Assembly (NCBI GenBank): GCA_016865505.2
Contig: AP025252.1
Location: forward strand, 992,001 to 1,056,000
Length of the DNA stretch: 64,000 bases
Source: Bryobacterales bacterium F-183
GTDB lineage: Bacteria; Acidobacteriota; Terriglobia; Bryobacterales; Bryobacteraceae
Direction: 5' to 3'
The notes beneath the pieces are model-generated. The model worked only from the letters and a program-made list of their open reading frames with translations. It was not told the DNA's origin and ran no database searches. The position numbers were made by a program, and so were the translations under genes. Below are positions 18,033 to 25,754 of this stretch, one piece after another; the first letter of the stretch is position 1, and each line of letters begins with the position of its first letter.

Positions 18033-19037
18033 TTAATCCTTCTTTTTCTTTTCTTTTTTCTTCTTTTTCCCACCCTTATCCGAACTCGGTGGATTTGCAT
18101 CGTACGACCGGGGTAGTTTTGCGTCGGTCAGGATGACGAAATCGCCGGCCCCGGTGTCGTTGGCGGTGTCGAATTTTGCGATCTCTTTGGAGGGGCGCAT
18201 GGTGACAACCATTACGTCGACGCCCGGGCGGTAGAGCTTGAGGTGATCGACAAGTCCCATGTTTTGTTCGGTGTGGAAGCCACCGTTGACGTGCACGACC
18301 TGCTGCTTGGGGTGGCGTTCGAGGGCTTGGGAGACAAAATATGCCATGGTGGCGTCCCAGAGACTTTGGGCGTCGAGTCCCCATTTGGGGTCGCGCTTCG
18401 GGGCCCCTGGATTTGCGGATCCGGCGGGGATTGCCGAGGCCATTATTTTATTGAATTTTGTAGCGTACGCTTCAGTTGCTTCGGCATACGGCAGGGGCGG
18501 TAGCCACTGGCGTGCAGTGGTGGATAATTCGTCTAACGAAGCGCGTCCGAGACGGCTGACACGGTTGACGTAACGGCGGGGTGCATTGGCGGCGATGACC
18601 GGGAGTTTCCGCTCCTTAGCGATCTCCACCATCGGGCGGTAATCCTGCTTGTAGTTCTTCCAGGCACGTCCGGCGGAGATCAATTGTTCTTCTGTAATCA
18701 GGCCGGCCAGGTACTCGTTGAGGACGATTTGCGTGTCGGCCTCAAACATTTCCATCGCGAGTTGGACGGGTCCGGCATCGGCAAGGCTGCGGAAGATTTC
18801 GGCTTCGAGGTGGTGGGCGGCAGGATCGTTGTGGGTCTCGCCGAGGAATACGGCGTTGGCGGTTTTGGCGCGGGCCAGGATGTCCGCTAGCGAGGCAGGG
18901 GTACCGTCGGCGCGGTAGATCCGGTAGTGTTCGCTGGTGATTTTGGGAGGTGTGTCGTCCTTCTTATCGTCCTTCTTATCGGCGGCGGAAGCGGAAACCA
19001 GCGGCAACAACAGTAACAGAGCGGACCAAAGGCGCAT
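18033..19037 (-). CDS. ChaN-family (haem-binding uptake, Tiki-like) exported protein
   Basis: The 334-residue protein has a signal peptide (about 1-19) and the ChaN/DUF399 core: AVFLGETHNDPAAHHLEAEIF with the conserved GETH, PVQLAMEMFEADTQ, and the C-terminal HVNGGFHTEQNMG histidines. ChaN proteins bind haem or act in iron regulation; the wider fold includes metalloproteases. The last 15 residues are almost entirely Lys with Glu (from GGKKKKKEKKKKD), as is the segment just after the signal (DKKDDKKDD), giving two highly charged ends. It follows the VOC gene by 8 bp. Confidence 0.82.
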   Translation of the reverse strand: MRLWSALLLLLPLVSASAADKKDDKKDDTPPKITSEHYRIYRADGTPASLADILARAKTANAVFLGETHNDPAAHHLEAEIFRSLADAGPVQLAMEMFEADTQIVLNEYLAGLITEEQLISAGRAWKNYKQDYRPMVEIAKERKLPVIAANAPRRYVNRVSRLGRASLDELSTTARQWLPPLPYAEATEAYATKFNKIMASAIPAGSANPGAPKRDPKWGLDAQSLWDATMAYFVSQALERHPKQQVVHVNGGFHTEQNMGLVDHLKLYRPGVDVMVVTMRPSKEIAKFDTANDTGAGDFVILTDAKLPRSYDANPPSSDKGGKKKKKEKKKKD

Positions 19038-19045
19038 TCCTTACC

Positions 19046-19858
19046 TTATCCTTCCTCGACTTCGATTGGTAGACCCCCGGTTTGCGATGGATGCACGAGC
19101 AGGCGCCTATTGGACAAAGCGCAATCTACGCCGGCGTCTTTCCACACGGTTTGCAGATTCCAGAGGTTTGCCGCACGGAGGAGGAGGGCGGAAAGACCGT
19201 CGCGTTCACCGGCGCGGAGGACAAGTCCGGGTGGTACACGGTCGCACAGGACTTTTCGCCAGCGGGACATGGAGGCGGCGGAGGCTACGTCCACCTGAGC
19301 GCGGACGTCGCGGGCGATGCCTAACGGACTTCCACCGTGGAGGCGTGGTTCGGCACCGCTGTGGTTGGTGCTGGTATCGCCCATCATGTACTGGACGACG
19401 AGAAGACCGGGGTCGCCCGGGGCGAGGATTCCGGATAGCGCGTAGCAGGCGATGTTGCCGCGGGGCTTGCCGGCGATCATGAAGATGCCGCTGCCGTGGA
19501 GACCTCGTGCATCGGCCTCAGCTTCGACGTCAGTGAGGGGAAGGTCCGACCGCATGGCTAAACCGATGGGTTGGCTGGCATGCCATTCGGCGCGTTCCAC
19601 GAGGCGCACGGGAAGGTCGCCGATGGCGACGGTGGCGGTTCGCAAGGCTCGGGGATGGGCGGGAGCGGCCGGAGCGATGGGGAAGCCCATGCGGCGTGTG
19701 AGACGGTCGACGGCATCGTCCAGATTGGCCACCGACCAGATGACGTGATCGAGCGCGGAGACGAGCGGGGTTTGTATGGCCGCGGTTACGGGGGAGGCGG
19801 TGGATACGCGAACGGTGCAGCTGTGCATAGGCGTCCGTGAGAGGGTCGCGAAGTGCAA
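19046..19858 (-). CDS. VOC/glyoxalase-like domain protein
   Basis: A protein of up to 270 residues with the Glyoxalase_3-like arrangement: LDHVIWSVANLDDAVDRLTRRMGF starts the first beta-alpha-beta-beta-beta module, and a second half carries Arg/His-containing strands. Such proteins bind a divalent metal, but the substrate is unknown. The first candidate codon may not be the start; ATG 19828 or later would remove a 10-residue leader. It is transcribed with the ChaN-like gene (8-bp gap). Confidence 0.7.
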   Translation of the reverse strand: MHFATLSRTPMHSCTVRVSTASPVTAAIQTPLVSALDHVIWSVANLDDAVDRLTRRMGFPIAPAAPAHPRALRTATVAIGDLPVRLVERAEWHASQPIGLAMRSDLPLTDVEAEADARGLHGSGIFMIAGKPRGNIACYALSGILAPGDPGLLVVQYMMGDTSTNHSGAEPRLHGGSPLGIARDVRAQVDVASAASMSRWRKVLCDRVPPGLVLRAGERDGLSALLLRAANLWNLQTVWKDAGVDCALSNRRLLVHPSQTGGLPIEVEEG

Positions 19859-19969
19859 GTGAGTTGCAGCATCGGGGTCCTTGAGCCCATAGTAAGACTG
19901 AATTGGTCTTAAATCAAGATTCGGGATTGAAAATGCAAAAAAGCGGGTGGAACGGCAGGAGTTGGGAGG

Positions 19970-20650
19970 TCAGATGTTGATGCCGACGCGCCAGAGTCCG
20001 TAGGCGACGGCTTGCCGGTAGTGCAGCCAGTCCCGGCGGGTTTCGTCGAGCTTGATCTGTTCGGGGCGGGGGGAGCCGTAGACCTGGTAGCCGCGGCTCT
20101 CTAGGACGCGCTTGACGCGGAAGATGTGGTAGCCGTCGCTGACGACGATGCAGGTTCGCATGCCGAACTTGCGCATGATTTCGCTGGCGGCAGCCAGGGA
20201 GTGTACGGTGCTTTCGCCTTCGGGTTCGACGAGGATGTCCTCGGCGGGAACACCGCGACGGCTCAGGTACGTGCGGCCGACTTCGCCTTCGGTAAAGTTG
20301 GGGTCACCGCCCGCGCCTCCGGTGGTGAGGATCTTGGGGGCGAGTTTTTGGAGGTACAGAAACAGGGCGTGGTTGAGGCGTGCTTCGAGCACCGGGGATG
20401 GGCGTCCACGATAGGCGGCGGCGCCTAGGACGATGATGACGTCGGCCGGCTTGGCTTCGTCGATGGTCGATTGGCGGCGAATCGACGCGGCGGTGCGCTG
20501 GAGCCAGAACGCGCCGATGCCTGCCACCGTAAGGGCAGCAGCCAGAAGCACATAGCTGATTCCGGCAAACCAATGCCTGGAGCGTTTTGTACGGGAATTC
20601 CCTTGTCCGCTCCCCGCAGTTGCAGTGATGACTCCCCTCCCAATCTCCAC
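19970..20650 (-). CDS. YdcF/SanA-family (DUF218) membrane-anchored protein
   Basis: The 226-residue protein has one N-terminal transmembrane helix (about 27-50) and a periplasmic DUF218 domain: ADVIIVLGAAAYRGRPSPVLEARLNHAL, the TTGGAGGDPNFTEGE loop, VEPEGESTVHSLAAAS and VVSDGYHIFR. Members affect envelope permeability (SanA, ElyC) or bind S-adenosylmethionine (YdcF); the biochemical role is uncertain. It is divergent from the TPR/beta-barrel gene with only 54 bp between the starts. Confidence 0.85.
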   Translation of the reverse strand: MEIGRGVITATAGSGQGNSRTKRSRHWFAGISYVLLAAALTVAGIGAFWLQRTAASIRRQSTIDEAKPADVIIVLGAAAYRGRPSPVLEARLNHALFLYLQKLAPKILTTGGAGGDPNFTEGEVGRTYLSRRGVPAEDILVEPEGESTVHSLAAASEIMRKFGMRTCIVVSDGYHIFRVKRVLESRGYQVYGSPRPEQIKLDETRRDWLHYRQAVAYGLWRVGINI

Positions 20651-20704
20651 TCTAGCGGAAGATAATGCCTGAGAAATTTCCCTCTTCCCGGCACTATATA
20701 GCCG

Positions 20705-22759
20705 ATGATGTTCCTACGCCAGATCGCGGCGCTGGCCGTAGTACTGCTGCAGGTATCTGCATACGCAGCAGATAACAGCGCGGTGAGCGCGGCAAATGCC
20801 GCGTATCAGGCGCTGAACGCCCGTGATTATGACCTTGCGCTATCCGAGTTTCGCAAGGCGCTGCGGTCGAATCCCAATAATCCTTCTCTTCGGCAGGACT
20901 ATGCGTACACGCTGCTCAAAACCGGCGAAACGGCGTTGGCCCGCGACGAATTTGAGGTCGTGCTGGCGAGTTCGCAGGTCCAGTCGCCCAACACCGAGCG
21001 ACTGTCTTTGGAGTATGCCTATCTCTGCTATGAAACGCGTAAACCGATCGAGGCGCGGCGCACCTTTTTGCGCCTTTCAAAGACGGCTGCGGACGCGACG
21101 ATCCGGGCCAATGCAGTGCAGGCGTTCCAGAATGTGGATCGACCGCTGGCAGAGGGCATTGCACGGTGGAAGCAGGCCGTCATCGAGACCCCAAACAGCT
21201 TTTCGGCCCATGAGGAACTGGCCCGTCTGGCTGAGAATCGCGATGAGCTGGAACTTGCCGCACAGCATTATCAGTATGCCTGGAAGCTTCGGCGAGACAT
21301 GCGGTCCTTCCTGCTGGACCTGGGTCGCGTCTGGAAGGGACTCAACCGTCCCGAAGAGGCGAATGCGGCTCTGATTGCGGCGTCGCGCGGGGCGGATCCT
21401 CGTACGGCGGATCGGGCGCGGGCGTTGTTGCCGTCGCGCTATCCGTATGTGTACGAGTTTCAAAATGCGCTGAGCCTGGATGAGCAGAACCTGCCGTTGC
21501 GGCGCGAGTTCGCGTACCTGCTGCTGGAGATGGGCAAGAAGGACGAGGCGCAGAAAGAGTTCGAACGGATCACCAAGGACACGCCGAAGGACCGGCTGGC
21601 ATCGGCGCAGTTGGGGTTCCTATGGTTGACGCAGGCGGAGCTTGCGGGCAGCGCGCGGCCTTTGCTCGATAAGGTACTGAGCCATGAAGAAGACGATGAG
21701 CTTTCGGATCGTGTACGCAAGACGTTGCACCTGCCGCAGACGTTGAAGCGGCGTCCGGAAACGCCGGAACAGAAGGTGAATCGCGAGGCTCGCGAGTTGG
21801 CGAAGAAGAGTCTGGACGCCGGGTTCATGCAGGATGCGGTGCGGTATCTGAAGGTGGCGCATGAGACGGACCCCATCGACTTTGGCGTGATGCTGCAGCT
21901 TGGCTGGGCCAACAATACGCTGCAGGACGATCGTACGGCGGTGCAGTGGTTTAATCTGGCGCGGCGGAGTCCCGATCCCAAGCAGGCGGCGGAGGCGGAT
22001 CGCGCGTACAAGAATCTGGCGCCGTCGCTGGCGCGGACGCAGACTTCGGTGTGGCTGTTTCCGTTCTATTCGCGGCGTTGGGACAACGGGTTCGGGTACG
22101 CGCAGATCAAGACGGAGTTCAAGCTGGGCAAGCTTCCGGTGCGGCCGTATTTGAGTACGCGCTTTATTGGCGATGTCCGTCGGCAGGCGCGCGAGCGAGG
22201 CGACTTGCCGCCGCAGTACCTGTCCGAGAGTTCGTTCATCATGGGCGTCGGCTTGCGGACCTCCGTATGGAAGGGTGTGATGGCGTGGGGCGAGGCGGGA
22301 CAGGCGTTGCGGTACCTGGGTCGCGGCAACGGTACGGGGTTGATGACGCCGGATTATCGCGGTGGGATTTCTGCCAGCAGGTCCTATGGGCGGAATCTGG
22401 GAGCGCCGAAGTCGGGTGCGTTCTTTGAAACCGTCAACGATTTTGTGTTTGTGAGCCGGTTTAGTCGGGACTGGCTGTTTTATTCGCAGAACAAGCTTGG
22501 ATACACGCTTCCGCGCGGCGAAGAGAGCGGCTTTCATCTGCAGGGGTTTTGGAGCTTCAACGCTACGACGGACGTAAAGCGGTTCGCCTGGGCGAACTAT
22601 GCGGAGCAGGGCCCTGGGGCGAGGTTCCGGTGGGGCGCGCTGCCGCCTTCGATGTACTTTCTGGTGCAGCATCTGCGAGGGACACATTTTTATGACATGC
22701 CGCAAGGGCGCAGGTACAGCGACACGCGGGCGGGGCTTTGGTATGCGTTCAGCAAGTAA
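20705..22759 (+). CDS. Outer-membrane TPR protein with C-terminal NfrA/PgaA-like beta-barrel
   Basis: A 684-residue exported protein: signal peptide (about 1-22), at least eight TPR-like helical repeats (about 25-440, for example AAYQALNARDYDLALSEF), then a region of alternating strands (about 450-684) ending in GLWYAFSK. The C-terminal half resembles the NfrA C-terminal domain and the porin half of PgaA/BcsC/PelB, which export surface polysaccharides across the outer membrane. The gene overlaps the TIM-barrel gene by 17 bp, so the two are translationally linked. No synthase or c-di-GMP module is adjacent, so the exported polymer is unknown. ATG 20705 and 20708 are both possible. Confidence 0.75.
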   Translation: MMFLRQIAALAVVLLQVSAYAADNSAVSAANAAYQALNARDYDLALSEFRKALRSNPNNPSLRQDYAYTLLKTGETALARDEFEVVLASSQVQSPNTERLSLEYAYLCYETRKPIEARRTFLRLSKTAADATIRANAVQAFQNVDRPLAEGIARWKQAVIETPNSFSAHEELARLAENRDELELAAQHYQYAWKLRRDMRSFLLDLGRVWKGLNRPEEANAALIAASRGADPRTADRARALLPSRYPYVYEFQNALSLDEQNLPLRREFAYLLLEMGKKDEAQKEFERITKDTPKDRLASAQLGFLWLTQAELAGSARPLLDKVLSHEEDDELSDRVRKTLHLPQTLKRRPETPEQKVNREARELAKKSLDAGFMQDAVRYLKVAHETDPIDFGVMLQLGWANNTLQDDRTAVQWFNLARRSPDPKQAAEADRAYKNLAPSLARTQTSVWLFPFYSRRWDNGFGYAQIKTEFKLGKLPVRPYLSTRFIGDVRRQARERGDLPPQYLSESSFIMGVGLRTSVWKGVMAWGEAGQALRYLGRGNGTGLMTPDYRGGISASRSYGRNLGAPKSGAFFETVNDFVFVSRFSRDWLFYSQNKLGYTLPRGEESGFHLQGFWSFNATTDVKRFAWANYAEQGPGARFRWGALPPSMYFLVQHLRGTHFYDMPQGRRYSDTRAGLWYAFSK

Positions 22760-24722
22760 AGCGGTTGGTTTGTTCTTTGTTGCTTTTGTTGGCATGGCCG
22801 CGACGTTGCAGCCCCCGACGTACCATGTGCTGGGCGATGATCCGGGACCTTGGCCGAAGATCTTGGGATCCGCGGGGTTCCAGCCGATTCGCGGTGGCGC
22901 GGCCGGCGTGGTGGTGATCCGCCGCGGTAGCGAAACGCATGCCGAGGAGTGGCGGGCTCGGGTCGAGCAGGGGATGTTTTTGGTGCTCGAAGGCGAGTCC
23001 GCGATTGCGGAGACATTGGGGTTCAGGCCCACCGCGAAGCGTGTGAATGCGCAGAGCGTACGCGAGGAGCGGGTGCCGCATCTGTCGATGGTTTGGGAGA
23101 AGGCGGTGGAGTTACCGATCTGGACCGTACCGCCGGATGCCACGGTGTTTGCCGCCGAACGCTGGACCTCGGCGCCATTGGTGGCGGGTGTCAAGCTGGG
23201 TCGCGGCGGGGTACTTTGGATGGCGGTTACGCCGGGTGCGGAAGGGTACGAGCGGTTCCCGTATTTGCTGCAAAGCCTGGGCGACCTTGGATTGGCGACA
23301 CCGTTCCGGTCCCAACGGTTGTGGGCGTTCTTTGATTCGTCCTACCGGCTGCGCGTGGACCTCGATTACTTTGCGCGGCGCTGGCGCAAGGCCGGCATCG
23401 CGGGGTTGCAGGTAGCGGCTTGGCACTTTTACGACGAGCCGGATTCGGACTTTTTGAAGAAGCTGATTGAGGCTTGCCACAAAGAGGGCATCCTGGTTTA
23501 CGCGTGGCTGGAATTGCCTCATGTGAGCGAGAAGTTCTGGGAGCAGCATCCGGAATGGCGCGAAAAAACAGCGCTACAGCAGGACGCGCATCTGGACTGG
23601 CGCAAGCTGATCAACCTGACGAATCGCGATGCGTTTGCGGCGGTGTCGGCTGGTGTGAAGAATCTGCTGAGCAAGCACGATTGGGATGGCGTGAATCTGG
23701 CGGAGTTGTACTTTGAGTCGCTGGAAGGCGCGGCGAATCCTGCGCGCTTTACGCCGATGAATGCAGATGTACAGGCGGAGTTCCGCAAGCTGACGGGCAA
23801 GGATGCAACGCGCGAGTTCGGGTCGCGGGAGTTTTTGGATTACCGGCGGAAGTTGGCGCAGCGGCAGCAGTTGGAATGGCTGGATGTGATCGGCGGCGTA
23901 CGCCGATCAAAGCCTTGGCTGGACCTGGTGGTGACGCATATCGACGATCAGTTCGATACGCGGATGAAGGATCTGCTGGGGGCGGATGCGGCGGGGTTGC
24001 TGCCGCTGATTGAGCCTCGCGACGTGACGTTCTTGATTGAGGATCCGGCGACGATTTGGAATCTGGGACCGAAGCGCTATCCCGAGATCGCGGCGAAGTA
24101 TCAGCCGTTGACGCAGCGCCCCAACAAGCTGGCGATCGACATCAACATCGTGGAGCGGTATCAGGATGTGTACCCGACCAAGCAGCAGACGGGTACGGAG
24201 TTGTTTCAGTTGATCCACCTGGCGTCGGGCGCGTTTGCGCGGGTCGCGCTGTATTTTGAAAGCTCGATTTCACGCGAGGACGAACCCTGGATCGGCTCTG
24301 CGGCAGCCGCGGTCACCGGGTTCGAGCAGCGCGGGGAAGCGATGACCATCACGTCGCGCGATGGCGTGGGCATTCCGTGGACGCCGGGGGTTTCGGTAAC
24401 AGTGAACGGGCACACATCGTGGCCGTTGCGCGATGGCGACACGATCTGGCTGCCTGCGGGTACGCATACAATTGCGCCGTCTACGGCTGGGCAGACAGAG
24501 CCGAGGCTCGCCGGGTGCAACGCTCGGTTGACGTCCGTCGCGGCCGGTGCGAAGACGCTGGACCTCGCTTATGAAAGCTCGGCGAGGGCGTACTGCAGGC
24601 TCACCGGACCGATGCCGAAGTCCATGGAAGTGGACGGCGAGCCGGTGGCGCTAGCTGTGAAGCAGAAAATGCTGGTGCTTCCGCGCGGCCAGCATCTGGT
24701 AACGCTGCAGTACGAACACTAG
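22743..24722 (+). CDS. Exported TIM-barrel glycoside-hydrolase-like protein
   Basis: ATG 22743 begins a good signal peptide (AVGLFFVAFVGMAATL) inside the end of the porin gene; the frame is open further upstream, but that part lacks any protein pattern. The 659-residue product has a central TIM barrel resembling the GHL10/PgaB C-terminal group: AGLQVAAWHFYDEPDSDFL, GILVYAWLELPHVSEKFW, LDWRKLINLTN and WDGVNLAELYFESLEG, the last being where a catalytic acid is expected. A beta-sandwich-like C-terminus follows. Porin plus TIM-barrel hydrolase parallels PgaA-PgaB and PelB-PelA. Its last 72 bp overlap the convergent acyltransferase gene. Confidence 0.68.
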   Translation: MRSASKAVGLFFVAFVGMAATLQPPTYHVLGDDPGPWPKILGSAGFQPIRGGAAGVVVIRRGSETHAEEWRARVEQGMFLVLEGESAIAETLGFRPTAKRVNAQSVREERVPHLSMVWEKAVELPIWTVPPDATVFAAERWTSAPLVAGVKLGRGGVLWMAVTPGAEGYERFPYLLQSLGDLGLATPFRSQRLWAFFDSSYRLRVDLDYFARRWRKAGIAGLQVAAWHFYDEPDSDFLKKLIEACHKEGILVYAWLELPHVSEKFWEQHPEWREKTALQQDAHLDWRKLINLTNRDAFAAVSAGVKNLLSKHDWDGVNLAELYFESLEGAANPARFTPMNADVQAEFRKLTGKDATREFGSREFLDYRRKLAQRQQLEWLDVIGGVRRSKPWLDLVVTHIDDQFDTRMKDLLGADAAGLLPLIEPRDVTFLIEDPATIWNLGPKRYPEIAAKYQPLTQRPNKLAIDINIVERYQDVYPTKQQTGTELFQLIHLASGAFARVALYFESSISREDEPWIGSAAAAVTGFEQRGEAMTITSRDGVGIPWTPGVSVTVNGHTSWPLRDGDTIWLPAGTHTIAPSTAGQTEPRLAGCNARLTSVAAGAKTLDLAYESSARAYCRLTGPMPKSMEVDGEPVALAVKQKMLVLPRGQHLVTLQYEH

Positions 24723-25754
24723 GATCGCGACGGTGGCGAGCGCGAAGGGTACGGTGACCCAAAGCGGGAAGCCGAAGCCTTCCGGGATACCGCCAAATCT
24801 CTTGCTGAAGTCGGCGATGCCGAGGCCCATGGCGAGGCTGGCGAGCAATGCCAGGGCGTGCAACAGGTACAAGTGCGCAACGTAGAAGATGAGCGGCGAA
24901 CGTCCCAATGTGAGTATCCATTGGGGAGCGTTGGTGAGCGGATGGGTGAAGGATAGGAACAGCAGCGCGGGTCCCAGGGTCATCAAGGCGAACTGCAAGG
25001 ACACGGGGTACTTGGTGACGTTGCCAAGCGACATCAGCGTACCGCCGAAGGCGCCCGCATCGCCGTAGCCGACCACCGTACGTAACAGCACGAACAACAC
25101 CAGGAAGGCCGCACCTGTGATGGCGAGACGGCGTCTTGCATCGGGCAAGCGGAACCATGGGGCGATGCCATAGCCGAGCATCGCGATCGCGGCCAGCGGC
25201 AGGAACGGGTACGTGGTGCGGACCTCAAAGCCACCGCCCAAAGGCAGTACGTTCATCTGGTGCAGGAACGACCAGACGTAATGTACGGGCGTACCTTCCG
25301 GGAAGCGGACATGGTCAAACAGGTTGTGGGTGGCAAGGATCAGCGCGCCGATGGCGAGTACGGCACGGTGTCCCAACCGCGATAGCGCGGCGATGAGAAG
25401 GCAACTGGCTCCGAGTGCCGCGATGACCTGCCAGAACTTGCGATGCCATAGCGGGTTGAAGGTCCACGACCAGTCGATGATGGTGAACTCCAATAGCAGC
25501 AGCATCAGTCCGCGCTTGGCGAGGCGGGCGGCATCGGGGCGGAAGCCTGCGGAGATGCCCATCAGCAAGGCGAAAGTCGGCGCGCAGAAGTGCGATAGCC
25601 AGCGCAGAGTGTACAGCAGTGGCGTGACCTTCGACAGGTCCATGGGGTCACTGACGCGGCCGGGTCCGGACGAGTACTCACGGGCGTGGTCGATGGTCAT
25701 GAGGATCATGACCAGGGCACGGAGTACGTCGATGGAGACCAGCCGCGAGGACAT
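24651..25754 (-). CDS. DUF1624/HGSNAT-like membrane acyltransferase
   Basis: The 367-residue protein has about ten membrane helices and the opening motif RLVSIDVLRALVMILMTIDHAREY, which is typical of DUF1624/heparan-alpha-glucosaminide N-acetyltransferase-like and acyltransferase_3-related proteins; the DHAR histidine is the likely catalytic residue. Such enzymes acylate sugars using a cytoplasmic acyl donor. Its ATG overlaps the TonB-receptor stop (TAATG), so it is translationally coupled to the receptor. The 3' end overlaps the glycosidase-like gene on the other strand. Confidence 0.82.
   Translation of the reverse strand: MSSRLVSIDVLRALVMILMTIDHAREYSSGPGRVSDPMDLSKVTPLLYTLRWLSHFCAPTFALLMGISAGFRPDAARLAKRGLMLLLLEFTIIDWSWTFNPLWHRKFWQVIAALGASCLLIAALSRLGHRAVLAIGALILATHNLFDHVRFPEGTPVHYVWSFLHQMNVLPLGGGFEVRTTYPFLPLAAIAMLGYGIAPWFRLPDARRRLAITGAAFLVLFVLLRTVVGYGDAGAFGGTLMSLGNVTKYPVSLQFALMTLGPALLFLSFTHPLTNAPQWILTLGRSPLIFYVAHLYLLHALALLASLAMGLGIADFSKRFGGIPEGFGFPLWVTVPFALATVAILVFVLQRYQMLAARKHQHFLLHS

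Noticed and set aside
21620-23194. 524-residue minus-strand frame spanning two plus-strand genes
   Set aside because: It is antisense to the porin and the glycosidase-like gene, with a Pro/Arg-rich product and no recognisable fold.
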